Source: Pseudomonas asiatica
Lineage (GTDB): Bacteria; Pseudomonadota; Gammaproteobacteria; Pseudomonadales; Pseudomonadaceae
DNA length: 64,000 nucleotides
Assembly: GCF_040214835.1 (NCBI RefSeq)
Contig: NZ_CP157874.1
Span: forward strand, 1,368,001 to 1,432,000
Direction of reading: 5' to 3'
The notes beneath the pieces are model-generated. The model was not told where the DNA came from and ran no database searches. It saw only the letters and a program-made list of their open reading frames with translations. Each line of letters opens with the position of its first letter. Within the stretch, counting starts at the first letter, position 1. Positions 16,066-25,004 of this stretch are shown here, piece after piece. The position numbers were made by a program, and so were the translations under genes.

Positions 16066-18147
16066 TTACTTCTTGGCCACCTTGGTGCTCGCACTCAGGT
16101 AGTCGATCAGGATGCGACCAGTTTCCGACAGATAGGCATCGTCTTCCGGCTTGGTGTTTTCATCCTCGGTCGGCAGCGCGTCCTCGTCCTCTTTCTTCAG
16201 CTCCTTCAGCGGCTCTTCACCCTTGGCCTTGCGGCGGATGTTCTCCAGCGCCAGCTGCTTGGCCTCGATTTCGTCGTGGCGTGCACGGCGGTCCTGCTCG
16301 TTGAGGCTGACGGTCTTCTCGTTCATCAGCTTCTGGGTCAGGGCCAGGCGGTCGCGGATGTAGGTGAACTCCGCGTCCTTGTCGCTGCGCGCTTCATGCT
16401 GCGCCTTGAGTTGGGCCAGGAACGGCTTGAACGGGTCGGCCGCCGGCTTGACCACCGGGCGAATGGTGTCCCATGGCATGGCCTCGGGCAGGGCGCTCTC
16501 GCCGATTTCCTTGGTGTCGATGATCGACGGGTAGTCGATGTCCGGCAGCACGCCCTGGTGCTGGGTGCTCTGCCCGGAAACCCGGTAGAACTTGGCCAGG
16601 GTCAGCTTCAGCTCGCCATGGTTGAGTGGCTGGATGGTCTGCACGGTGCCCTTGCCGAAGGTCTGGCCACCGATGATCAGCGCACGGTGGTAGTCCTGCA
16701 TGGCACCGGCGAAAATCTCCGAAGCCGAGGCCGACAGGCGGTTGACCAGTAGCGCCAGCGGGCCCTTGTAGAAGGCACCGGGGTTTTCGTCTTCCAGCAC
16801 GTCGACACGGCCGTCGCTGTTGCGCACCAGCACGGTCGGGCCTTTCTCGATGAACAGGCTGGTCAGCTCGGTGGCTTCCTGCAGCGAGCCGCCGCCGTTG
16901 TTGCGCAGGTCGATGACCACGCCGTCGACTTTTTCTTTCTGCAGTTCGGTGAGCAGCTTCTTCACGTCCCGCGTGGTGCTCTTGTACTCCGGGTCACCGG
17001 CGCGGTAGGCCTTGAAGTCGAGGTAGAAGGCCGGGATCTCGATGATGCCCAGCTTGTAGTCACGCCCGTCCTGCTTGAGCTTGAGCACCGACTTCTTCGC
17101 TGCCTGCTCTTCGAGCTTCACCGCCTCGCGGGTGATCGACACGATCTTGCTGGTCTGGTCGCTAGGCGCGTTGCTCGCCGGGATGATCTCCAGGCGCACC
17201 ACCGAGCCTTTCGGGCCGCGGATCAGCTTGACCACTTCGTCCAGGCGCCAGCCGACCACGTCGACCATTTCCTTGTTGCCCTGGGCCACGCCGATGATCT
17301 TGTCGGCCGGTGCCACCTGCTTGGTCTTGGCCGCCGGGCCAGCCGGCACCAGGCGCACGATCTTGACCTGGTCGTTGTCGCTTTGCAGCACTGCGCCGAT
17401 ACCTTCCAGCGACAGGCTCATGTTGATGTCGAAGTTTTCCGCGTTGTCCGGCGACAGGTAGTTGGTGTGCGGGTCGTAGGACTGGGCGAAGGTATTGATG
17501 TAGGCCTGGAAGATGTCCTCGGCACGGGTCTGGTCCAGGCGCGACAGCTGGTTCTTGTAGCGCTTGGTCAGGGTTTCCTGGATTTGCTTGGGTTCCTTGC
17601 CGGCGATCTTCTGGCGCAGCACTTCGTCCTTGACGCGTTTGCGCCACAAATCGTCGAGCTCGGCCTGGTCCTTCATCCATGGGGCGTCCTTGCGGTCGAT
17701 CAGCAAGGTTTCCTTGGCGTTGAAGTCGATCTTGTCCACGCCCTTGTTCAGCTCGGCCAGGGCGAAGTCCAGGCGTTGCTTGACGCGGTCCAGGTAGCGT
17801 TTGTAGATGGTGAAGCCCGGGTCCAGGTTACCGCTCTTGAGGAAATCGTCGAATTGCGTTTTCCATTTGTCGAATTCGGCGATGTCGGCAGCGGTGAAGT
17901 AGCTGCGCGCCGGGTCCAGCAGCTTGATGTAGCTGTCATAGATGATGACCGAACGGGCGTCGTCCAGCGGCGGCTTGCTGTAGTGGTGGCGCTTGAGCAA
18001 TTCCACCACGTTGAGGCTGGCGACGATCTCGTCGCGGTCCGGCTGCAGGCTGTCCCACTTGTTGGCGGCCGCCGCATTGCCGCCGAGCGTGAGGCTGCCC
18101 AGGCCGATGATCAGCGCCAGGGCGGTGCTTGGGAGGAAATGCTTCAT
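16066..18147 (-). CDS. prc: Tail-specific periplasmic carboxy-terminal protease Prc/Tsp
   Basis: S41-family serine protease that degrades proteins with nonpolar C-termini; the P. aeruginosa homologue AlgO cleaves MucA. The 693-residue product has a signal peptide (MKHFLPSTALALIIGLGSLT, cleavage near NAAA-AN). An N-terminal domain leads to a PDZ region (about 235-330: ADKIIGVAQGNKEM). The S41 core (about 400-570) carries the Ser in SASASEIFAGAMQ (about 476) and Lys in TFGKGTVQ (about 499). The end is acidic and Lys-rich. An in-frame ATG 11 codons upstream (18180) is possible, but the signal peptide favours 18147. Confidence 0.94.
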   Translation of the reverse strand: MKHFLPSTALALIIGLGSLTLGGNAAAANKWDSLQPDRDEIVASLNVVELLKRHHYSKPPLDDARSVIIYDSYIKLLDPARSYFTAADIAEFDKWKTQFDDFLKSGNLDPGFTIYKRYLDRVKQRLDFALAELNKGVDKIDFNAKETLLIDRKDAPWMKDQAELDDLWRKRVKDEVLRQKIAGKEPKQIQETLTKRYKNQLSRLDQTRAEDIFQAYINTFAQSYDPHTNYLSPDNAENFDINMSLSLEGIGAVLQSDNDQVKIVRLVPAGPAAKTKQVAPADKIIGVAQGNKEMVDVVGWRLDEVVKLIRGPKGSVVRLEIIPASNAPSDQTSKIVSITREAVKLEEQAAKKSVLKLKQDGRDYKLGIIEIPAFYLDFKAYRAGDPEYKSTTRDVKKLLTELQKEKVDGVVIDLRNNGGGSLQEATELTSLFIEKGPTVLVRNSDGRVDVLEDENPGAFYKGPLALLVNRLSASASEIFAGAMQDYHRALIIGGQTFGKGTVQTIQPLNHGELKLTLAKFYRVSGQSTQHQGVLPDIDYPSIIDTKEIGESALPEAMPWDTIRPVVKPAADPFKPFLAQLKAQHEARSDKDAEFTYIRDRLALTQKLMNEKTVSLNEQDRRARHDEIEAKQLALENIRRKAKGEEPLKELKKEDEDALPTEDENTKPEDDAYLSETGRILIDYLSASTKVAKK

Positions 18148-18291
18148 GCTGATTCGACGTGGAGACAATTGATCACGCATAGTAGGCCGTCTTTTCTGTT
18201 CACCGGTTGCAAAAAACCGGATGCATACTGCAAAAAGCCTGGGGACTTGGCGTTCCCAGGCTCGGTCATATGATTCAACTATGGAGGCACT

Positions 18292-19254
18292 GTGAAGGCA
18301 TTGCAAGGCGTTGACGGACATGTGGCTTGGGTCGAGGCTGAGCGCCCGGCCTGCGACGCGGGTCAAGTGCGCATTCGCGTGGCCGCAGCGGGGCTGAACC
18401 GCGCCGATCTGCTGCAGATGAAAGGTTTGTATCCACCACCACCAGGCGCCAGCCCCTACATGGGCCTGGAGTGCGCCGGGGTGATCGAGGAAGTGGGTGC
18501 CGGTGCCGACTGGCGGGTGGGTGACCGGGTGTGCGCGCTGCTGGCAAGCGGCGCCATGGCCGAGGAAGTGGTGGTGGATGCCCGCCACGTGCTGCCTGTG
18601 CCCGAAGGCCTGAGCCTGCACGAGGCGGCGGCGTTGCCGGAGGTGTATGCCACTGCCTGGCTGAACATCTTCCAGCTGGGTGGCGTTAAAGCTGGCGAGA
18701 AAGTGCTGGTGCACGCTGGCGCCAGCGGCGTTGGCTCGGCCGCCATCCAGCTGTGCAAGGCATTCGGCAGCCCGGTGTGGGTCAGCGTCGGTTCGCAGGA
18801 CCGCCTGGCCTACTGCGAGGCGCTGGGCGCCGCCGGCGGTGTGGTACGCAACGAGAACCTGGAGGCGCTGGAAGGTTTCGGCCCGTTCGATGTGATTCTC
18901 GACCCGGTGGGCGCCAGCTACGGCGAGCTCAACCTCAAGCTGCTGGCGCGTGACGGGCGCTGGGTGATCATCGGCCTGATGGGCGGGCGCAAGTTCGAAC
19001 TGGACCTGGCACAGGTACTGGGCAAGCGCCTGGAGATTACCGGCTCCACGCTGCGCAACCGCGATGACGGCTTCAAGGCCGAGTTGCTGCGCGATTTGCA
19101 GCAGCAGGTTTGGCCGCTGTTTGCCGAAGGGCGCCTGTCGCCGCAGCTGGTGGATACCTACCCGGTGGAGTTTGCCCAGGCGGCGTATGCCGAGCTTGAG
19201 ACCAACCAGGTGTCGGGCAAGCTGGTGATGGTGATCGACCCTAGCCTGGTGTAA
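18292..19254 (+). CDS. NAD(P)H:quinone oxidoreductase, zinc-less MDR (PIG3/zeta-crystallin) family
   Basis: Cytoplasmic NADPH-dependent reductase of the medium-chain dehydrogenase/reductase superfamily, likely acting on quinones. The 320-residue product has the GroES-like N-domain (GLNRADLLQMKGLYPPPP, GLECAGVIEEVG) and a Rossmann cofactor site (VLVHAGASGVGSAAIQL, about 143-159). The zinc-ligand cysteines of alcohol dehydrogenases are absent. It starts with GTG (18292) behind a GGAGG site at 18283. It is divergent from prc with 144 bp between; a REP pair follows. Confidence 0.9.
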   Translation: MKALQGVDGHVAWVEAERPACDAGQVRIRVAAAGLNRADLLQMKGLYPPPPGASPYMGLECAGVIEEVGAGADWRVGDRVCALLASGAMAEEVVVDARHVLPVPEGLSLHEAAALPEVYATAWLNIFQLGGVKAGEKVLVHAGASGVGSAAIQLCKAFGSPVWVSVGSQDRLAYCEALGAAGGVVRNENLEALEGFGPFDVILDPVGASYGELNLKLLARDGRWVIIGLMGGRKFELDLAQVLGKRLEITGSTLRNRDDGFKAELLRDLQQQVWPLFAEGRLSPQLVDTYPVEFAQAAYAELETNQVSGKLVMVIDPSLV

Positions 19255-19261
19255 GCAGGCC

Positions 19262-19359
19262 TGGCCCCTTCGCGGGTGAACCCGCTCCCACAGGGATTAC
19301 CACAGGCTTGAAAACTGTGTGGTCCCTGTGGGAGCGGGTTTACCCGCGAAAGGGCCGGT
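19262..19359. repeat. REP pair (GCGGGTNAACCCGCTCCCACAGG type)
   Basis: Inverted arms between two convergent genes (quinone oxidoreductase and HAD phosphatase), acting as a shared 3' boundary. Confidence 0.87.
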
Positions 19360-19377
19360 GCAGGCGATGTGATTACC

Positions 19378-20031
19378 TCAGGCCCAGCTCAGGATCGGCC
19401 ACTTGTTGATCTCGGCATGCTCCCGCAACACCGCATCCGGGTTCACCACATGCGGATGATCCACCTTCAACAACAACGGCAAATCGTTCCGCGAGTCGGA
19501 ATAGAAACTCGCCCCCTCCAGGTTCTCCTGCTCCTGGTCCAGCCACTCCAGCAACCGCGTGATCTTCCCTTCGCGGTAGGTCAGCACCCCATGGGTCTTG
19601 CCGGTATAAACCCCGTTCACCGCCTCCAGTTCGATCGCCAGGTATTCGTCCACCCCCAGCCGCGCCGCAATCGGCCCGACCAGGTGCGTACCCGACGCCG
19701 AAATGATCAGGATGCGATCCCCGCGCTTGCGGTGCTCGGCAATGCAGCGGCAGGCGTCGCCGTAGATAATCGGCTCGATCACCTCTTCGACCCACGGCGC
19801 CACCAGGTGCTCGACCTCTTCCAGGGTGCGCCCGGCAATCGGCTCCAGGCTGAAGGCCATGTAGTCCTCCATCTGCAGGTGGCCCTTGCCATAGGCCTCC
19901 ATCAACTCATGGTCGCGGCGCAGGAAGTCCTTGCCGTCGACCCAGCCCAGCCGGGCCATCTGCTCGCTCCACAGCGACGCGCAGTCGCCGTGGATCAGGG
20001 TTTCGTCCAGATCGAAAATTGCCAGTGCCAT
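19378..20031 (-). CDS. HAD-superfamily IB hydrolase (phosphoserine-phosphatase-like)
   Basis: Predicted cytoplasmic phosphatase of 217 residues. The HAD motifs are in order: AIFDLDETLIHGD (nucleophile Asp, residues 4-16), IISASGTHLVGP (motif II, about 105), a conserved Lys near GKTHG, and YSDSRNDLPLL (motif IV, about 180). It is the last gene of an ABC-transporter cassette, 14 bp after the ATPase gene. Its job is probably to dephosphorylate the imported compound or a product of the neighbouring phosphodiesterase-like enzyme; substrate unknown. Confidence 0.9.
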   Translation of the reverse strand: MALAIFDLDETLIHGDCASLWSEQMARLGWVDGKDFLRRDHELMEAYGKGHLQMEDYMAFSLEPIAGRTLEEVEHLVAPWVEEVIEPIIYGDACRCIAEHRKRGDRILIISASGTHLVGPIAARLGVDEYLAIELEAVNGVYTGKTHGVLTYREGKITRLLEWLDQEQENLEGASFYSDSRNDLPLLLKVDHPHVVNPDAVLREHAEINKWPILSWA

Positions 20032-20045
20032 GGTGTTGATTCTCC

Positions 20046-21035
20046 TTAGGCCACTTCTCGTAGCGCCGTGGGGTCGATCGACAAGCTTACCCGTTGCCCG
20101 TCCGCGTGCAGGTCGGACGGTGAGCGGTTGAGCACGTCGACCACCAGTTCCACCTCGCGTACCCGCACCCGGTAGCGGATCACGTTGCCCAGCAGGCTGT
20201 GGCTGCGCACTTCGGCGTCCAGTTCGCCGTTGATGCCCAGGGTGATCGACTCGGGGCGGATCGCCAGGCGGCTGGCCACCGGGCGCTGCAGCAGGCGGCT
20301 GGCGCTGTCGGCGTCGAGCAGGTTGTAGTTGCCGATGAAGCCGGCGGCAAACAGGTCCACCGGCGCGGTGTAGAGGGTTTCGGCATCGCCGCTCTGGACG
20401 ATGCGGCCCTGGTTCATCAGGAAGATGCGATCGGACATGGTCAGCGCTTCTTCCTGGTCGTGGGTGACGAAGATGGTGGTCAGCCCCAGCTCGCGCTGGA
20501 TGGCGCGGATCTGCTCGCGCAGGTGCTTGCGGATGCGCGCATCCAGCGCCGACAGCGGCTCGTCGAGCAGCAGCAGGCGCGGGCGGGTGACCAGCGAACG
20601 GGCCAGGGCCACGCGCTGGCACTGGCCGCCGGACAACTGGTGCGGGTAGCGCCCGGCGAAGTTGCCCAGCTCCACCAGCTCCAGCGCCTCGCGTACCCGG
20701 GCCTGGCTTTCGTCGGCCTTGACCTTCTGCATGCGCAGGCCGAAGGCGACGTTCTGCTCCACGGTCATGTTGGGGAACAGCGCATAGCTCTGGAACACCA
20801 TGCCGATACCGCGCTTTTGCGGGCTCAGCGGCACGATGTCATGGCCGTCGAGCAGGATCTGCCCGCTGTCCACCGGGGTCAGCCCGGCGATGCAGCGCAG
20901 CAGCGTGGACTTGCCGCAACCGGACGGGCCAAGCAGGGTAACGAACTCGCCGCGTTCGATACGGCAGTCGATGTTCTCGAACACCGGGCTGCCGGCGTAG
21001 CTTTTTTGCAGTTTCTGTACGCTGACGAAGCTCAT
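20046..21035 (-). CDS. ABC importer ATP-binding protein
   Basis: ATPase subunit of 329 residues driving import by the two permeases encoded upstream. It has Walker A GPSGCGKST (about 37-45), Q-loop VFQSYALFPN, signature LSGGQCQRVALARS, Walker B LLLLDEPLSALD and H-loop FVTHDQEEAL. A C-terminal TOBE-like region (about 240-329) is typical of the spermidine/iron/phosphonate (CUT1/PotA-like) group. The second-to-last Q of the usual LSGGQQQR signature is a Cys here, which is a small change. It begins one base after the second permease stop. Confidence 0.92.
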   Translation of the reverse strand: MSFVSVQKLQKSYAGSPVFENIDCRIERGEFVTLLGPSGCGKSTLLRCIAGLTPVDSGQILLDGHDIVPLSPQKRGIGMVFQSYALFPNMTVEQNVAFGLRMQKVKADESQARVREALELVELGNFAGRYPHQLSGGQCQRVALARSLVTRPRLLLLDEPLSALDARIRKHLREQIRAIQRELGLTTIFVTHDQEEALTMSDRIFLMNQGRIVQSGDAETLYTAPVDLFAAGFIGNYNLLDADSASRLLQRPVASRLAIRPESITLGINGELDAEVRSHSLLGNVIRYRVRVREVELVVDVLNRSPSDLHADGQRVSLSIDPTALREVA

Positions 21036-21036
21036 G

Positions 21037-21831
21037 TCAGGTCTTGTCCTTGTTCAGGCGGTTGGCGACCCAGGTCAGTACCAGCACGAAGGCGAAGTAC
21101 GAGATCACCAGCGCGCTGTTGAAGTGGCCGCTGCTGTTGCGCATGTTGTTCAGGTACACCTGGAGGGTCTCGTAGCGGGTGCCGACCAGCAGGTTGGCGA
21201 ACACGAACTCGCCAAACAGGAACGAGAACGACAGCAGCAGAGCCACCATCAGGCCCTTGCGCAGGTTCGGCAGCACTACCAGCAGCGCCGCCTGCCAGGT
21301 GCTGGCACCCAGCAGCTGGGCGGCGTCCATCAGGTCGCGCAGGTTGATCGCCTGCAGGTTGTTGGTGATGGCCCGGTACATGAACGGCAGGGCAATGGTG
21401 AAGTAGCAGCCGATCAGGATCCACGGCGTGCCGACCATGGCCATGGGCCCGCTGCCATACAGCTGCAGCAGCCCCACCGACGACACCACCGGCGGCACCG
21501 CGAACGGCAGCAGGATAAGGATGTTCATCAGTGCGTCGAGCCTGGGGAAGTGGTAGTGCACCACGAACAGCAGCGGCAGGATCAGCACCACCGACAGCAG
21601 CAGCGCGCCCACGCACACCAGCAGCGACTGGCCGAAGGCAGCCAGGAATCGCGGCTCGCTCCACAGCGCGATGTACCACTTGAAGGTCAGGCCGCTGGGC
21701 AGCAGGCTGGCCGACCAACTGGTGGCCAGCGAGTAGAGCAGGGTGCCGGCCAGCGGCAGCAGCAGGATGAGGAACAGCAGGTAGACCACGGCGCGGTGGT
21801 ACCAGCCGCCGGAACGGGCGTCAGCGCGCAT
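21037..21831 (-). CDS. ABC importer permease, second subunit
   Basis: A 264-residue inner-membrane protein with six predicted helices. The EAA loop is at about 165-190 (DAAQLLGASTWQAALLVVLP), the site that contacts the ATPase. It belongs to the PotC/PhnV-like class. It overlaps the first permease by 11 bp and abuts the ATPase gene, consistent with one operon. Confidence 0.9.
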   Translation of the reverse strand: MRADARSGGWYHRAVVYLLFLILLLPLAGTLLYSLATSWSASLLPSGLTFKWYIALWSEPRFLAAFGQSLLVCVGALLLSVVLILPLLFVVHYHFPRLDALMNILILLPFAVPPVVSSVGLLQLYGSGPMAMVGTPWILIGCYFTIALPFMYRAITNNLQAINLRDLMDAAQLLGASTWQAALLVVLPNLRKGLMVALLLSFSFLFGEFVFANLLVGTRYETLQVYLNNMRNSSGHFNSALVISYFAFVLVLTWVANRLNKDKT

Positions 21832-22672
21832 GGTAGCTCCTTTTCAGCAGCCATTGATGCACCACCGTGACCAGCGTCATCAGCCCCACCAAAACCATCG
21901 CCAGGGCGCTGGCCAGGTTGGGATCGAGGCTGATGTCACCGGCCACCAGGCCGGCGATGCGGATCGGCAGTACGTTGAAGTTGCCGGTGGTCAGCGCGTA
22001 CACGGTGGCATAGGCACCGAGCGCGTTGGCCAACAGGATGACGAAGGTGCCCAACAGTGCCGGGGTCAGCACCGGCAGGCCGATGTGCCGCCAGAATTGC
22101 CAGTGGTTGGCGCCCAGCAGCGCGGCCGACTCGCGCCAGTCTTCACGCAGGGCGTCGAACGCGGGGTACAGCAACAACACGCCAAGTGGGATCTGGAAGT
22201 AGGTGTACACCAGGATCAGCCCGCTCTTGGAATAGATGCTGAAGTCCTCCAGCAGGCCGACCTGCTTCAGCAGCAGGGTCAGCGCGCCGTTGAAACCGAG
22301 CAGGATGATGAAGGCGAAGGCCAGCGGCACCCCGGCGAAGTTGCTGGTCATGTTGGCGAAGGCGCTGACGAAGTCGCGCAGCTTCGAGTCCACCTGGCGC
22401 AGCGAATAGGCGCCGAGAGTGGCGATGACGATGCCGAAAAGGCTCGACCAGAAGCTGATCTCCAGGCTGCGTTGCAGGGCCTGCAGGTAGAACTTCGAGG
22501 CGAATACCTTGCTGAAGTTGTCCACGCCCCAACCTGCTTCCGATTGCAGGCTGTTGATCGCCACCCAGGCCAGCGGGGCGATCTGGAAGATGACGAAGAA
22601 CACGGCGAACGGTAGCAGGCAGAGCAGGGCCAGGTAGCGGCCACGGGCGCTGCTGCTCTTGGGTGTGGTCAC
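21821..22672 (-). CDS. ABC importer permease, first subunit
   Basis: A 283-residue inner-membrane protein with six predicted helices and the EAA-type loop (ESAALLGANHWQFWRHIGLP, about 180-199). It is of the PotB/PhnU-like class. Its start overlaps the stop of the upstream hydrolase gene in an ATGA, so it is translationally coupled. The overall set of binding protein, two permeases and one ATPase is complete in this cassette. Confidence 0.9.
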   Translation of the reverse strand: MTTPKSSSARGRYLALLCLLPFAVFFVIFQIAPLAWVAINSLQSEAGWGVDNFSKVFASKFYLQALQRSLEISFWSSLFGIVIATLGAYSLRQVDSKLRDFVSAFANMTSNFAGVPLAFAFIILLGFNGALTLLLKQVGLLEDFSIYSKSGLILVYTYFQIPLGVLLLYPAFDALREDWRESAALLGANHWQFWRHIGLPVLTPALLGTFVILLANALGAYATVYALTTGNFNVLPIRIAGLVAGDISLDPNLASALAMVLVGLMTLVTVVHQWLLKRSYHAR

Positions 22673-23475
22673 TTCAGCAGCTCCCGGCAGACGCTCTTGT
22701 CATGCGGTGCGCCGAGCAGCTCGCAGATGGTCCCGCACAGTTCGGTCTGCAGCGGTTTGGCCGCAGGGTCGAGGCTGAAGGCATCGCCGAAGACGAACAG
22801 TGGCACTTCGCGCTCCTCGGTCAGCAGGCCATTGTGCGAGCGGTCGTTGTTCATGCCGTGGTCGGCGGTGACCAGTACCTGGTAGCCCTCTTCGAGCCAG
22901 CCTGGCAGGTAGTCGGCCAGCAGGATGTCGGCGCTGCGCGCGGCGTTGCGGTACTGGCTGCTGTCCAGGCCGTGATGATGGCCGACATCGTCGATGCTCA
23001 TCGGGTGCACCAGCAGGAAGTTGGGGGCGTGGCGGCGGCGCAGGTATTCGCCATCGGCCAGCAGGTGCGAATCGGGGTAACGGTCGTCCCAGTAGAACAG
23101 CCCGTGCTGGATCGGCAGTTTCGGTGCGTGGGTATGGCGGTCGCGCTGCGGGTCGAAGGGCGAGCGGTTGTACAGCTCGCTCATCCAGTGATAGGCCGCA
23201 GCCGCAGTACCCAGGTTGGCCTCGCGGGCGTAGTGGAACACGCTGCGCTGGTTGGACAGACGGTTGACGTTGTTGTGCACGATGCCGCTGTCGATCGGCG
23301 GTACACCGGTGAGGATGCACTCGTACAGCGGCCGCGACAGCGACGGCAGTTCGCATTCCACGCGGTACAGCGCGGCACGGTCGGCCTCGACGTAGGCGTG
23401 CAGGTGGCCCATGGCGTGATGCGCGACCTGGTAGTTGAGGCCGTCGAGCAGGACCAGGATGACGTTGTGTTGCAT
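22669..23475 (-). CDS. Alkaline-phosphatase-superfamily hydrolase (nucleotide pyrophosphatase/phosphodiesterase-like)
   Basis: Predicted two-metal hydrolase of 268 residues acting on a phosphate or phosphonate ester. Metal-site motifs: ILVLLDGLNY (Asp), SIDDVGHHHG (Asp, His), VTADHGMNND (Asp, His). The nucleophile region reads PSLSRPLYECILTG followed by GIVHNN; the NPP family usually has Thr at the nucleophile position and here it appears to be Ser. There is no signal peptide, so action is cytoplasmic after import. The start at 23475 has a GGAG seven bases upstream; a longer start at 23490 lacks one. Genes for this superfamily beside an importer suggest catabolism of an organophosphorus solute. 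Confidence 0.87.
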   Translation of the reverse strand: MQHNVILVLLDGLNYQVAHHAMGHLHAYVEADRAALYRVECELPSLSRPLYECILTGVPPIDSGIVHNNVNRLSNQRSVFHYAREANLGTAAAAYHWMSELYNRSPFDPQRDRHTHAPKLPIQHGLFYWDDRYPDSHLLADGEYLRRRHAPNFLLVHPMSIDDVGHHHGLDSSQYRNAARSADILLADYLPGWLEEGYQVLVTADHGMNNDRSHNGLLTEEREVPLFVFGDAFSLDPAAKPLQTELCGTICELLGAPHDKSVCRELLK

Positions 23476-23499
23476 GGTGGCTCCAGTCATAAACCGCGT

Positions 23500-23596
23500 T
23501 GGCTTCTTCGCGGGTAAACCCGCTCCTACAGGGTCATGCGCCGGCCTTGAGGTGTGCGCTGTACCTGTGGGAGCGGGTTTACCCGCGAAAGGGCCC
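23500..23596. repeat. REP pair inside the transporter operon
   Basis: Inverted REP arms between the binding-protein gene and the hydrolase gene. This may stabilise the upstream mRNA and allow more binding protein than membrane components. Confidence 0.87.
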
Positions 23597-23622
23597 GTCC
23601 AGGCGCTAGAGAAACTAGCCCC

Positions 23623-24687
23623 TTACTCCATCTCGATGATCACCTGCTCCTGCCACATCTGCGGCAGTTTCTTCGAGCTCGCTTCCCAGGCCTCGGCATT
23701 CTTGATCGGCTGCGCGGCCTTGTACTGTTCGTTGGGCAGCAACTTGGCCTGCACATCGTCCGGCAGCTTCAGGTGCTCGGCACGGATCGGCCGCGCATGC
23801 CCTTTGGCCAGGTTGATCTGCCCGGCATCGCTGAAGATGTATTCACGTGTCAGCTTGGCCGCATTCGGGTGCTTGGCGTACTTGTTGATGATGGTGGTAT
23901 AGCCGGAGATCACCGAGCCATCCGACGGGATCAGCACTTCGAAACGCTTGGGGTCGATCTGTTCACGGTAGCTCAGGCCGTTGAAGTCCCACACCACGCC
24001 CACTTCCACCTCGCCCTTTTCCAGGGTCTGGATGGTCGGGTTGGCCAGCGACAGGCGCTTCTGCTGGGCCAGCTTGGTGAACAGCTGCAGGCCCGGTGCC
24101 AGGTTGGTCTCGTCACCCTTGTAGGCGATCGCCGCAGCCAGCACGCCGTTGGCGGCCTGGGCAGCGGTGCCGACATCACCGATGGCGACCTTGTACTTGC
24201 CTTTTTCCAGGTCATGCCAAGAGGTTGGTCGCTCGCCTTCCTTTACCAGGTCCTTGTTGATGATGAAGGCGATGGTGCCGGTATAGGCCAGCGCCCAGTG
24301 GCCGTCCTTGTCCTTGGCCCAGGTCGGCACCTGGTCCCAGGTGCTCGGCTTGTACGCCTGGCTCACGCCCTTGCTCACGGCGATCGGGCCGAAGGCGGCA
24401 CCCACGTCGCCGATGTCGGCGCTGGCGTTGTCCTTCTCGGCTTCGAACTTGGCGATTTCCTGGGCCGAGCTCATGTCGGTGTCGCTGTGCTTGAGGCCGT
24501 ACTTGCTGGCCAGATCTTCCCAGGTGCCTTTCCAGTTGGCCCAGGCATCGGGCATGCCCACGCTGTTGACGTTGCCCTCCTTGCGGGCGGCGTCTTCCAG
24601 GGCCTTGAGGTCGGTATCGGCGGCCATGGCCGTGGTACACAGGGCGATGGCCGAACCGAGCAGTGACGCCATGAACAACTTTTTCAT
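23623..24687 (-). CDS. ABC importer periplasmic substrate-binding protein
   Basis: Periplasmic binding protein of 354 residues with a signal peptide (MKKLFMASLLGSAIALCTTA, cleavage near AMA-AD). The fold class matches the iron/spermidine/2-aminoethylphosphonate binding group (extracellular solute-binding family 1). Segments such as KEGNVNSVGMPDAWANW, WALAYTGTIAFIINKDLV and VGVVWDFNGLSYREQ fit that group. It is the first gene of the cassette, starting about 320 bp from the divergent GntR/UTRA regulator. The ligand is not determined; an organophosphonate or phosphate ester is suggested by the two phosphatase-type enzymes in the cassette. Confidence 0.9.
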   Translation of the reverse strand: MKKLFMASLLGSAIALCTTAMAADTDLKALEDAARKEGNVNSVGMPDAWANWKGTWEDLASKYGLKHSDTDMSSAQEIAKFEAEKDNASADIGDVGAAFGPIAVSKGVSQAYKPSTWDQVPTWAKDKDGHWALAYTGTIAFIINKDLVKEGERPTSWHDLEKGKYKVAIGDVGTAAQAANGVLAAAIAYKGDETNLAPGLQLFTKLAQQKRLSLANPTIQTLEKGEVEVGVVWDFNGLSYREQIDPKRFEVLIPSDGSVISGYTTIINKYAKHPNAAKLTREYIFSDAGQINLAKGHARPIRAEHLKLPDDVQAKLLPNEQYKAAQPIKNAEAWEASSKKLPQMWQEQVIIEME

Positions 24688-24976
24688 CCGAAGCTCCTTG
24701 GGTGGGTGCCTTTAGCGATGGTTGTTATGAGTGAAGCCGTTGTCTGGTGACCGTTGGTCTAGGTCAGCAAACCTTGAGCCAAGGTAGGCTGCTTGCGTGA
24801 CAGTTTGATGTAGGGAAGGGCCGGTGAAGGCCCTGAAGCTACAGCGTAGACCACGCAGCCGCCCCGGTTCTGCTGGGTTGGCGCGTTTCTGGCAGTGTCT
24901 GGCCAAAGCCTTTGTCACAGGATGGTCATCAGCCCTGCCTAGGCTTGCACTATTCTCCAAGTGCCCTGTTCTGGGG

Positions 24977-24990
24977 CTGGACTAGTCCAG
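24977..24990. promoter_or_regulatory. Probable GntR/UTRA operator palindrome
   Basis: CTGGACTAGTCCAG is a perfect 14-bp palindrome 14 bp before the regulator start. A related imperfect site TGGTCTAGGTCA lies near 24755 by the divergent binding-protein gene. Both fit the TGGNNTAGNCCA pattern of HutC/UTRA-family regulators. The rest of the 317-bp intergenic region shows nothing else clear. Confidence 0.62.
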
Positions 24991-25004
24991 ATAGGTAACC
25001 TTTG

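Noticed and set aside
16066..18714. Long N-terminal extension of prc through the divergent intergenic region and the quinone oxidoreductase gene
   Set aside because: A normal signal peptide starts at 18147 and the extension overlaps an opposing real gene, so it is read-through of open sequence.
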